Positions 12,677 to 21,239 of a stretch of DNA of 30,505 bases are shown here, piece after piece. Position 1 is the stretch's first letter. Each line of letters begins with the position of its first letter. The notes below the pieces were generated by a model that ran no database searches, had not been told where the DNA came from, and worked only from the letters and a program-made list of their open reading frames with translations. The stretch comes from a virus, in the IMG/VR virus record IMGVR_UViG_3300025949_000070, positions 1 through 30,505 of that record; one strand, written 5' to 3'. A program made the translations under genes and the position numbers.

Positions 12677-14788
12677 TTAGAGACCCCAGACACGATGGAC
12701 ACCGGTGACGGCGAGACTGCCGCCCGCTTGGTTCTTCCACAGCCCCAGCAACCCACCTCGGAACGGGCCGGTCAGGGCCTGGGTTCCGATCGATGTTCCG
12801 TCGACGAAGACTTGCACCGTCGCCGACGTCGGGTTGACGTTTGTGAGCACCGCACGGAAGGTGTGAGACGCCGCCGACTGATCGGTGGCAGCCAGCGCAG
12901 CGTTGGCCGTGTAGGTGCCAGATCCTGTTGCTTCCTGCACCGACAGATAGCCGGTGGTCGGATTCAGCATGATCGAGATGGCGCGCTCGCACGAGGCGCT
13001 TCCGCCGTTCGATCCGACGTTGCCGCCGATGATCACCGCCGAGTCCTTGAGCATCTGTCCGGTCCACTCGATGGTGGCCGCGTCGATGAGGAACGACACC
13101 GGCAGGTCGTCGAAGACCGCCATCGTGTTGGCGTTCGCCGAGTTCAGCTCCAGCCGCGGCGCCAGCAGCTTGCGCTGCTGCGGGACGGAGAACCCGTTGG
13201 GCAGGATCAGCGGCTTTTCGGCGTCGCGGCTGCGGATGCAGTGCAGGCCGATGCCGCCCGTCGACGCCGTCGTCATCAGCAGCACGTGGTAGCCCGGCGC
13301 CAGGTTGCGCGCGATCACGGTCTCGTAGTCCTGCCAGAACGACGACGTGAAGCCGGCATGCAGCATGGACAGCGTGCCGAGCGCGCCGCCGTCCAGATTG
13401 ATCGCGATCGACGCGGAGCCGTTGGAGAAGATCGGATGCGACAGCACGAGGTCGAGGCCGGACTCATCGACTCGGAACACCATGCGCATGGTCTGGGGCG
13501 TAGCGATTCCGGTGGTGACGACGACGCCCACTCGCGAGCTGCTGGATGCACTGACGGTCTGGCTGGTGGCCTTGATGGCTGACGCGCTGGACGGCAGACG
13601 CTGAGCCGGGCGGCTGAACGCCTCCATCTGCGAGTCCAGAAGAACGCCCGCCATGTTGTTGCCGGCGAATCCGTATCCGGCCTGGCTGGCATGCACGCCA
13701 TCCGGAAGGATCGACAGCGGCAGCTGACCGTCGATGTTCAGCAAGCGCGACATCAGCAGGTTGTTGTCGACGACGGTAACGCTGTGGTCGCGAGCAACCT
13801 TGCGCATCTCCTCGGCGAAGCGAGACGTCGCCTCCGAGCGCGCCTGGCTGCCAAAGGCGCCGTAGTTGCCCGCCACCGCCAGCGCCGGGAAAGGGCTCAC
13901 CAGGATGGGCGTCTTGCTGTAGAAGCGGCACGTGTAGATGAACGAGAGGAGTGCCGTGCGGTAGGCCGCAAGGGTCGTCGCGTTGGCACCGAAGGCATCG
14001 TTGATGCCGTGGTTGCACAACACGGCACGCGCGGTGCTGGCCGCCATCTTCGCGGCGAACGTCGTGCCGCTGCCGTCGGTCCCGGCAATCATCTGCGTGG
14101 CCGTCGTGCCGCTGATGCCGTTGTTCGTGACCGTCAGCGCGCTGTTGCCGTGGTAGTTGTTGACGAAGTTCTGCAGCGCGGTGGGCGGCGGAACCGCGAC
14201 TTGGTTGGCGAGATTCGCAGGGTCCGCGCCCCACATCGTTGAGTCGCCAAAGCACGCGATGATGCGACCTGTCCCGGCCGCGACATCGGTCATCAATTGC
14301 TGGATCGCGTCGACGTCGATGACGGAATACTGCTTGAGAGTCGATAGCGCCAGCCCGATGGATCCAGACAGATAGGTCGTATCGAAGTCAAACAGCATCT
14401 GATTTGCAGATACCGAAAGCGCCGACGGGTCGATCGCAGCAATGACGATCGACGTCGCTCCGATGACGATTGGGTTGGCAGTCTGCACTTGCCAGAATCT
14501 GGCTGCGACACCGGGCGTCACAAGGACTATCGTTCCCTGAACGACATCTCGGTTCCCGTCGAAATCACGCGCCCTTTCCCAAGCCCCAGTGTCGACAACC
14601 CAGATCCCGTTGCTGATCGATCCGCCCGCAATTGCGACGAGGACTCGATCGCCGGAAACGCACGGCACGCCACCGACGGTCTGCTCACCGTTGAGCGTGA
14701 TTGCGGATGTGGTGACCGCCTTGCATGGCGGTTTCACAGCGACCGACGTGGTCAATCCCTGCAGTCGGTCGGTTGAAGTCGCTGGCAT
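12677..14788 (-). CDS. Tail spike/fibre with SGNH hydrolase domain (T7 gp17 position)
   Basis: 703 residues. Residues 1-120 are the particle-binding domain widely shared by podovirus tail fibres (TSVAVKPPCKAVTTSAITLN, then GDRVLVAIAGGSISNGIWVV and RDFDGNRDVVQGTIVLV). Residues about 170-390 are an SGNH/GDSL hydrolase: block I GDS with nucleophile S183, block II glycine G224 (NNGISGTTATQM), block III N263 (HGIND) and block V D363-x2-H366 (LPDGVHAS). Such domains usually remove acetyl groups from capsular or O-antigen sugars on the receptor. The C-terminal 150 residues look like a concanavalin/laminin-G-type lectin sandwich (DDLPVSFLIDAATIEWTGQM to FRGGLLGLWKNQAGGSLAVT). It is the last structural gene before lysis, as in T7. 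Confidence 0.86.
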   Translation of the reverse strand: MPATSTDRLQGLTTSVAVKPPCKAVTTSAITLNGEQTVGGVPCVSGDRVLVAIAGGSISNGIWVVDTGAWERARDFDGNRDVVQGTIVLVTPGVAARFWQVQTANPIVIGATSIVIAAIDPSALSVSANQMLFDFDTTYLSGSIGLALSTLKQYSVIDVDAIQQLMTDVAAGTGRIIACFGDSTMWGADPANLANQVAVPPPTALQNFVNNYHGNSALTVTNNGISGTTATQMIAGTDGSGTTFAAKMAASTARAVLCNHGINDAFGANATTLAAYRTALLSFIYTCRFYSKTPILVSPFPALAVAGNYGAFGSQARSEATSRFAEEMRKVARDHSVTVVDNNLLMSRLLNIDGQLPLSILPDGVHASQAGYGFAGNNMAGVLLDSQMEAFSRPAQRLPSSASAIKATSQTVSASSSSRVGVVVTTGIATPQTMRMVFRVDESGLDLVLSHPIFSNGSASIAINLDGGALGTLSMLHAGFTSSFWQDYETVIARNLAPGYHVLLMTTASTGGIGLHCIRSRDAEKPLILPNGFSVPQQRKLLAPRLELNSANANTMAVFDDLPVSFLIDAATIEWTGQMLKDSAVIIGGNVGSNGGSASCERAISIMLNPTTGYLSVQEATGSGTYTANAALAATDQSAASHTFRAVLTNVNPTSATVQVFVDGTSIGTQALTGPFRGGLLGLWKNQAGGSLAVTGVHRVWGL

Positions 14789-14831
14789 CTCACACCTATC
14801 CGCCGGCCCGCCCGGCTTGATAGGCGCAAAT

Positions 14832-14853
14832 TATCAGCGACTAATCGCTGATA
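14832..14853. repeat. Perfect 9-bp hairpin between ejection protein and tail spike
   Basis: TATCAGCGA-CTAA-TCGCTGATA forms a perfect 9-bp stem with a 4-base loop in the 73-base gap upstream of the tail spike gene. There is no following T-run on the minus strand, so it is not a simple rho-independent terminator. It abuts the repeated 16-bp element at 14850-14865. Confidence 0.6.
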
Positions 14854-14865
14854 GTTCAACGCTAT
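14850..14865 (-). repeat. Copy 1 of repeated quasi-palindrome ATAGCGTTGMACTATC
   Basis: On the minus strand the bases read ATAGCGTTGAACTATC, 15/16 identical to the element at 29560-29575. The element begins at the TAG stop of the 2125-residue gene (14862-14864) and runs into the gap before the tail spike. Nearly self-complementary (ATAG...CTAT), so it could bind a dimeric regulator or fold in RNA. Confidence 0.5.
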
Positions 14866-17800
14866 TGCTTTGATTCTGGCGATGCTGTTCCCGACACGAG
14901 GCCGCGCGCCGCATCGACAGGACCTGTGGGATTGACCTTTCCTTCTGAGACGTCCGTTAGGTATCCGATCGGTCGAGCCATAGCGCTGGCTGGCAGGCCG
15001 ACCGTCATGGAGATCAACGTGGCGAGGTCGCGGACTGCCTTCTTGGAACTCCCCTCGCCGGACGCCGCCGCGTACACGGAATGCGGCGCCGACACCGCGC
15101 TCTCGATCATCGAGATGGCGGGACTGGTGCTGATCCGGTCGTCGTAGGGCTTCTTGTTGAAGGTGTTCACTCCGGCGTTGATGACCTGTCCGAGGCCCGG
15201 AAGCATCCCAACACCGGCGCGGAAGGCTCCCATCCCAAGGGCGGAAAGCCAGTCGTCCCAAACCTCACCGTCGCCGTCCTCGTCTTCCGGCCCACCACGG
15301 AAAGCCTGGACGATCGCCTCGCTGACCAGTGCCGGAACCAGGAACCCGAAGGTGAAGATGAACAGGCCACGACCCATACCCTTGCGCAGGCCGAGTTCGT
15401 GATAGGTGTTCGCCATCTCCGTGCCGATCAGGTTGGCCTGCATGTTGAAGTAGCCTGCGAACTGCGTGAACATGCGAGCGAAGGCGCTGCCGGTCTCGAT
15501 CCGTGAGACGTCTTCAGGGAGGGTGCTGCCCTGCGTCTCGCGCACGGCGGAGTCAGCCCTACGGATGGCATCTCGCTCGCTAAGGCCCTGCGTGATGGCA
15601 TCGTTGTAGGCCCCCGTCCAAACGATCGGACCAATCACGTTGTCCACCGCCGACTGAAGGAAGTAGGCGTGCTTTCCGAACCACTGCTGGCTGGACTGCA
15701 GGACGTTCGGGTTGAGCAGGATGTCGCCGATGGCGTCATTCATCTGCGCCACCTCGTTGTCCATGCGAGAGGCCATGTACGTTGAAGCCGATGTCACGGC
15801 GTCAATGGTTGCCTTCGGCTGGGTCAGGAACTGCACCGTGGCAGACATCAGCGACTTCGGTTTGACGCGCAGCGCCGCGATGCTCAGCCCGGTGATCTGC
15901 TGCGCGGCGTTGGCGAAGTTGGCGAACATGGCCGCCATGCCGGCGCGCTGACGCATCAGGGAGAAGAACCGCATCACGCCGTTGGTTCCGGCGATTGGGG
16001 TCTCGACCTGCTGCCGTGCTGCGCGATTGAGCCATGGCGTCAGCAGTCCATCGAAAGCCGTCGGGTCGATGCGATGCAAGGCCGTCGAGACATCGTCGGA
16101 GGTCAGGATCTTGCGGACGTCGCGCACCGGTTGCTCGAGGTGCGTGAACATCAGCACCTTGTCGATGTGCTGCGCCAGCGAGCGCAGGTCCAACAGCAGC
16201 GGCTTGTTGTACTCGACGCGTGCGTTCGTGAATCCCTTGGAGGTGGTCGGGAAGGCGTAGGCCAAAGACTGATTCTCGGCCTCCGCCAGCTCCCTGGTGG
16301 CGGCATCCTTGACGACCTCGGAGTCAGTCATCGCGGGGACGTAGCCGCCGCGGTACTGGCCGAACGGCGTCTCGAAGGAATCGGCCGTCACCTCGTCGAA
16401 GTACGAGCCGAACACGTCTCGGTGAGTCTTCTGGGCGGCCGGCTTCATCTGCTCGAGCAGATCCCAAACGCCCTGCGCGAAGTCGTACTCCGCTTTGCCG
16501 ATCACTCCCGTGTCCTGCATGCGCTTGACGAATCGATCCCAGCGAGAGGTGTCGATGGTTCCGTCCTCGTTCTCGGTCGCCCAGCCGCGTCCGAGCAGCA
16601 ACTTCCGCTTGTTGCTCTCGTTGCCGGTGTGCAGCAGCGCGTGGAGGATCTCCTGCTTTCCGGATCCGCCGCGGCTGAAGCCGAACACATAGCCAAGTTC
16701 AGGAGCCTCGACACGCCCGCGCCCCAACTCGACCGTCTTGAGCAGATCGCGGTACTTGCGCAGATGTCCGCCCTTCTCTGCGCGGTACCGATCTGCTGCT
16801 TCCTTCACCGGCTGCCAAATGTAGGTGCGGAACGGGCCGCTCTGACCGCCGTCCTTGGCGCCAACCCACGATTCAACGCGTCGCAACGCGGCGCCGATGG
16901 TCTGGATCTTGGACAAGCGACGCTCAGAATCGGTGACCGCCATGCCCTCACCGGCCACCCGTGCGGGGATGCCGATCTCCTCCAGTCGGCCCATCAGTTC
17001 GGCTTGGACCATCTCGCGATCGATCAACTTGCCGTCGACCTCGATCTGGCGCAGTCGGCGCGACTGCTGCCACATGCTCTTGAGCTCGTCTGTCAAGCCG
17101 CGAAGCTTCTCGACGCTGACCTCTTGGTATGGCGCTGCGGCCATGGTCATGTTGTCGACGCGATCCTTGAGGATCTGATAGGTCGCCGGATCGTAGGCGC
17201 GGATGTTCTCCAGGTACTCGCCGGCCAGTTGTCCAGGACGCAGACCAACGCCGTACTCTGCGACGATCGCACGCATGGCCATGACCAGGTTGACGTCTCT
17301 GGTCTTGGCGATCGTGTCCTTCGTGCCTTTCTGGATCTGGCGGAAGAACGCGAGCGTCTCGCGGACCTCGTTCTGCACGTCGACCGCCGCCTTGAAGGCG
17401 TAGCCGTTCACCAGTTCGTTGCGCTTCTCCTTCGCCGCCGCGGCGATGTCGTCCTTCGCGAGAGCCTGGGTTGCCGCGCGCGCGGCGCGAGCCTGTGAAG
17501 CGGCGTACTGGTTCGGCCGCACGTCCTTGACCAGCAGCTTCGCGACCATCGCCTCTGCGAATGTCTTCGCCGCCGCCGGCAAAGTCGCCACGGTGCCGCC
17601 CGAGATGTCGGCGTTCTTCCCCTCGCTCCGGACCTTCATCGCCTTCTCAAGCGCCTTCAGTTCCGTCGCAACCGCGCGCTGGCGCGCCTCGTTGAACAGG
17701 GCTTCGTTCACGGCCTTGGCGAGCGCCTCGGGGCTGGTGATGTCGCCATAGCGTTCCAGCATGCGCTGATCGGTCAGTCCCTCAACGGCCTCGTTCGGCG

Positions 17801-20800
17801 TGTCGGCAAGCACCAGCGCGCGGACCAGCTGCTGCCCAGACTGGAAGCCGAACTGCTCGGCAAGCACGTCCGGGTCCATCCCTTCCTTGCTGGCCATGCG
17901 GCGCTTCTGCAGCGCTGCCGCGGCGTCCTTGTCGATGGCCTTGACCGCCTCGGTGCTCAGCTTTCCGACCTCGAATCCCTCAGGCACATCACCCTGTGCC
18001 GACGGCGGCGCTTCCGGCTCTTGGTGGGCGTTGTCCCACTCCAGCATCCGCTGCTGGACGTTGATGTCGATCTGGCGCTTGTTCTTGGCGAGGAACTGGC
18101 CCTTCTGCAACCCCTTCAACTCAGGGTTGGCCGCCAGCATCTTGGCGCGTTCCTCCTTGGCCGCCTGCTCCTCAGCTTCAACCCGGCGCTGGCGGAAGTC
18201 CTTGAGTTCCTTGCGGTACTCGGCCTCGGCCTCCGTGGGCTCAACTGGCTTTGCCACCTTGCCGGTCAGGAACGCCCAGGCGCGGTAGATGGGGGTCGCC
18301 ATCACCTCTGTCCGAACCTCGGACCTGACGGCGCGGCGCTTCTCCGCGGCATCCTTCTGCAGGGCCTTGAGGGTGCGACTGCGCGCGTTGGCGAGCCACT
18401 GCATGTCCCTTAGCGAGCGGGTCTCGAGTTCCGAGATTGCCTGCTCGGTCTGGGCCCGTCCCAGTTCCTGGTACTTGGACCAGTCGAGGCCGAATTGCTT
18501 CGCCTGCTCCGGTGTTTGGAACAGGGCGGCCATGGACTGCGCAGCCTCCGCAGTCTCGATCTCCTGCTCGCTGGCCAGCATGCGGTCCATCACGCCGCGG
18601 ACTTCCTCCGAAAGGGTGACGTTCAGCGACTTGAGCGACTGATAGACGTTCATCAGCCACGCGCGGAAGCGTTGGAACACACCCTGCAATTCCAGGCTCG
18701 GCGCCTTGCCACCGAACAAGTAGGCCTCGAAGCCACGCGCGAACTTCTCATGGCTCTCGCGCTGCTCGTCCAGGCTCATGTCCTGCCAAGTCTGGAGTTG
18801 TGTCTTGCCCTCCGCCGGCTGGATGCCGAACCAGTCTAGGACGGTGGTCAGGTCCTGCTGCACGCCGGGTTCCGCGTTCTCGCGCGCGGCGATGTCGACC
18901 ATGATCTCCAGGAAGGCATGGCCGAACTCATGCAAGGCCGTCGACAGGTCGGCGTTGGCCAACAAGGAGATGGTCAGGTTGCTCGGGCTGAAGGCTCCGC
19001 GCTGACCCTGGGCCAGCGCGCCGGTGGCCTGACCGCGGCCGACAGCCGCCATCGCCGCATTCCGCGTGACGCCCGGGCCGGCCGACATCACCGTCCAGTC
19101 GGTGGCGCCGACGTTGCGCTGCACGATGATCTGGTCGGCGGAGGCATTGGTGTCGACGGCATCAACGCCCACCAGCGGACGGACCTGACCGGTTCGGGTG
19201 TCGACAACGTAGCGCCGACGGCCGAGCGCCCTCTCCTCGCGCAGACGACCTTGTGCCTCCAGGCTTGCGGCACTCTCGCCGCTGGCGTTGTCGGAGATCC
19301 CGAAGGACTCCTCTCCGCTACCACGCATCAGGCTGTCGAGATCACCAAGGTCCAGGATGTCGCCCTGGTTCAGCACGTTGCCTTGCAGGTCCTCGCCTTG
19401 GAGGCGGAGCGGGTACTGGGCGTAGAGTTGCTCCGCCGTCATCCCGAGCCGACCGGCCGTCGTGGCGTAGAAGGCCGAGGCCAGCGCCGCATTTGGCTTG
19501 GCGATGTCCTCGTTGTATCGGCCCGTAGCCAGGATCTGCTGCAGGAAGTTGTCGCGCACCGCATCGCGGCTTGTGCGCGCCGCGTCCGCCGTGTCGCGCC
19601 GAGACAGTTCGGTCTCGACAGCCGAGCGGATCTCTTCTCCGTGGTCCTTGATGAACTGGTCCGCCTCGGTGAGGCTCATCCCTTCAGGATCGGTGCGAAG
19701 GTGAGGGATCAGCTGCTCGGCCAGACCTGCGTCGACCACATTGGCAGCAAACTCTGACACCGGGATTCGGATGTCGGTCCCCGCCGCCGTCGCAGCGTCG
19801 ATCTGATCAGCCACAGCCGGCGAAGCCTCGGCCAGCGCGCGCACGTCGATCCCCGACTGCGCCAGCGCCTGAGGTGCGAGATAGATGTCATGCACCGGTC
19901 CGTTCTCCGTCGCGGAGTCGATGAAGGCCTTGAAGCTCTGCGGATCCCGCTTCTTCACCTTGCTCGCTTCGGAAGCCGCCGCCAGTTGAGTCAGTACCTG
20001 AGCATTTTCCTTGGCCGCCTGGGCGTGCTGCATGCGCTCACGGATGGCCGTGTGTGCAACGCCTGCGGCCTCTGCCGGTGCAGTGAAGGCCTCACCGACA
20101 ACTTCCGCCAGGATGTTCCCAGGGCTGATGTCCTGGCCGGCAGCCAGTTCACCGCCTAGTTCACCGAGGCCGCCAAGCAGTCCCTGGACCGGCGTCTGCA
20201 CGCCCATGTTCGCGATCTCGCGCGCCAGTGGCCGGGCAGCCAGCTTCGTTGCGACACGACCGGGCAGCAGCACCTTCCCCGCCAGACCTCCGCTGATCGC
20301 ATCGAGAGTGCCAACGACGCCGGCATGAGCGAAGGCCTGGGCCGTTGCTCGACGCATCAGCGCCTGATCCTTGGATGCAGCGACCAGCGCGTCCGGGCTG
20401 TTTAGATCGACGCCTTCCTTCTGGAGCGCCTCCATCAGCGTAGCGCCGTAGTCGACAGCAAATGACCCACCACCCATAGCCGCAGCGCCAGCGGCCGGGC
20501 CTGCTACCACAGCTGCTCCGATGCCAGGGACACTCTGGATCAGACTCTCCGGTCCGATGTTGGCGACGAACTTGACCGGGTCGGTAGAGAACGCCGAGAT
20601 GGCATCGCCGAATCCCTTGGCATCCATCACCCGCTGGACGACTGGATCCGAAGGGAGCTGGTTCTTCTCGCCCTGAGTCGACACGATGGTCCCGACCTCA
20701 CGCACATCGGCGCCACGCATGCCGGCAATGCGTTCACGGAGTCCATCGTTAGAGATGGTAGCAAGGCCAGGATCTTCACGTCCACGGCCAGCGGCGCGCT

Positions 20801-21239
20801 CCGACAACTCTCGCTCCAGGCGTGCGACGCTGGACTGGCGGGCGCCGATGGCCAGGGCCGACAGGTTCTGCTTCAGGCTGGGGATGCCGCGCTTGAACGA
20901 GTTGACCAATCCCTCTGTCAGACTCATCCCGTCAACATCGTCATGCGCGATCTGGGCATTGTTGACGTCCGAGAGATACCGGGTGGTCGACGGGAAGCGC
21001 ACGGCGAGGTCGTTGAAGTCGACCGTATTCAGCGCTGCAGTACGCTTCACCTCATCCGGGATGGACTTGGCAGTGTCCAGCGGCACTCCGGCGCGCTGAG
21101 CCAGGCGGCGGAACTCCGCCTCCTGGTCAGGCTGCGCGGCCACACCGACAGCCATGCTGGTGCGGACCTGTGTATCAGGCTTGCGTCCGGCGATATAGCG
21201 AGAAACCGCGCCAGCAGTATCGAGAGTATCTTCGTCCAT
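14862..21239 (-). CDS. Giant ejection/internal virion protein (T7 gp16 position) with zincin motif
   Basis: 2125 residues, far longer than T7 gp16 (about 1320), placed exactly where T7 encodes its largest ejection protein. It is expected to be packaged inside the capsid and injected at the start of infection. Visible parts: helical N-terminus; a glycine/alanine-rich hydrophobic stretch (about 225-260, VPGIGAAVVAGPAAGAAAMG) suited to membrane insertion; a zinc-peptidase motif H770-E771-F-G-H774 with a downstream HEKFARGFEAYL in which E838 may be the third ligand; long charged coiled-coil regions (about 960-1250); and a C-terminal region with hydrophobic GLFIFTFGFLVPALVSEAIV and SALGMGAFRAGVGMLPGLGQ. 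The zincin plus 'ARGFEAYL..G' combination is known from phage polyvalent proteins. No transglycosylase motif is evident here. Overlaps the upstream gene as TGATG. Confidence 0.82.
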   Translation of the reverse strand: MDEDTLDTAGAVSRYIAGRKPDTQVRTSMAVGVAAQPDQEAEFRRLAQRAGVPLDTAKSIPDEVKRTAALNTVDFNDLAVRFPSTTRYLSDVNNAQIAHDDVDGMSLTEGLVNSFKRGIPSLKQNLSALAIGARQSSVARLERELSERAAGRGREDPGLATISNDGLRERIAGMRGADVREVGTIVSTQGEKNQLPSDPVVQRVMDAKGFGDAISAFSTDPVKFVANIGPESLIQSVPGIGAAVVAGPAAGAAAMGGGSFAVDYGATLMEALQKEGVDLNSPDALVAASKDQALMRRATAQAFAHAGVVGTLDAISGGLAGKVLLPGRVATKLAARPLAREIANMGVQTPVQGLLGGLGELGGELAAGQDISPGNILAEVVGEAFTAPAEAAGVAHTAIRERMQHAQAAKENAQVLTQLAAASEASKVKKRDPQSFKAFIDSATENGPVHDIYLAPQALAQSGIDVRALAEASPAVADQIDAATAAGTDIRIPVSEFAANVVDAGLAEQLIPHLRTDPEGMSLTEADQFIKDHGEEIRSAVETELSRRDTADAARTSRDAVRDNFLQQILATGRYNEDIAKPNAALASAFYATTAGRLGMTAEQLYAQYPLRLQGEDLQGNVLNQGDILDLGDLDSLMRGSGEESFGISDNASGESAASLEAQGRLREERALGRRRYVVDTRTGQVRPLVGVDAVDTNASADQIIVQRNVGATDWTVMSAGPGVTRNAAMAAVGRGQATGALAQGQRGAFSPSNLTISLLANADLSTALHEFGHAFLEIMVDIAARENAEPGVQQDLTTVLDWFGIQPAEGKTQLQTWQDMSLDEQRESHEKFARGFEAYLFGGKAPSLELQGVFQRFRAWLMNVYQSLKSLNVTLSEEVRGVMDRMLASEQEIETAEAAQSMAALFQTPEQAKQFGLDWSKYQELGRAQTEQAISELETRSLRDMQWLANARSRTLKALQKDAAEKRRAVRSEVRTEVMATPIYRAWAFLTGKVAKPVEPTEAEAEYRKELKDFRQRRVEAEEQAAKEERAKMLAANPELKGLQKGQFLAKNKRQIDINVQQRMLEWDNAHQEPEAPPSAQGDVPEGFEVGKLSTEAVKAIDKDAAAALQKRRMASKEGMDPDVLAEQFGFQSGQQLVRALVLADTPNEAVEGLTDQRMLERYGDITSPEALAKAVNEALFNEARQRAVATELKALEKAMKVRSEGKNADISGGTVATLPAAAKTFAEAMVAKLLVKDVRPNQYAASQARAARAATQALAKDDIAAAAKEKRNELVNGYAFKAAVDVQNEVRETLAFFRQIQKGTKDTIAKTRDVNLVMAMRAIVAEYGVGLRPGQLAGEYLENIRAYDPATYQILKDRVDNMTMAAAPYQEVSVEKLRGLTDELKSMWQQSRRLRQIEVDGKLIDREMVQAELMGRLEEIGIPARVAGEGMAVTDSERRLSKIQTIGAALRRVESWVGAKDGGQSGPFRTYIWQPVKEAADRYRAEKGGHLRKYRDLLKTVELGRGRVEAPELGYVFGFSRGGSGKQEILHALLHTGNESNKRKLLLGRGWATENEDGTIDTSRWDRFVKRMQDTGVIGKAEYDFAQGVWDLLEQMKPAAQKTHRDVFGSYFDEVTADSFETPFGQYRGGYVPAMTDSEVVKDAATRELAEAENQSLAYAFPTTSKGFTNARVEYNKPLLLDLRSLAQHIDKVLMFTHLEQPVRDVRKILTSDDVSTALHRIDPTAFDGLLTPWLNRAARQQVETPIAGTNGVMRFFSLMRQRAGMAAMFANFANAAQQITGLSIAALRVKPKSLMSATVQFLTQPKATIDAVTSASTYMASRMDNEVAQMNDAIGDILLNPNVLQSSQQWFGKHAYFLQSAVDNVIGPIVWTGAYNDAITQGLSERDAIRRADSAVRETQGSTLPEDVSRIETGSAFARMFTQFAGYFNMQANLIGTEMANTYHELGLRKGMGRGLFIFTFGFLVPALVSEAIVQAFRGGPEDEDGDGEVWDDWLSALGMGAFRAGVGMLPGLGQVINAGVNTFNKKPYDDRISTSPAISMIESAVSAPHSVYAAASGEGSSKKAVRDLATLISMTVGLPASAMARPIGYLTDVSEGKVNPTGPVDAARGLVSGTASPESKQ

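Noticed and set aside
12677-14788. Diversity-generating retroelement (as in BPP-1-like phages)
   Set aside because: No reverse transcriptase gene, no template/variable repeat pair and no C-type-lectin-type end on the tail spike were seen in the window.
14832-14853. Rho-independent terminator for the ejection operon
   Set aside because: The stem is perfect, but no T-run follows in the direction of transcription and the stem is A/T rich; it is kept only as a hairpin.
16074-17498. 474-residue plus-strand frame inside the giant ejection gene
   Set aside because: Antisense to a continuous 2125-codon gene; leucine/arginine-rich shadow without ribosome site or context.
14862-21239. DarB-type antirestriction label for the giant protein
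   Set aside because: No methyltransferase or helicase motif was visible; only the zincin motif and ejection-protein position support a function.
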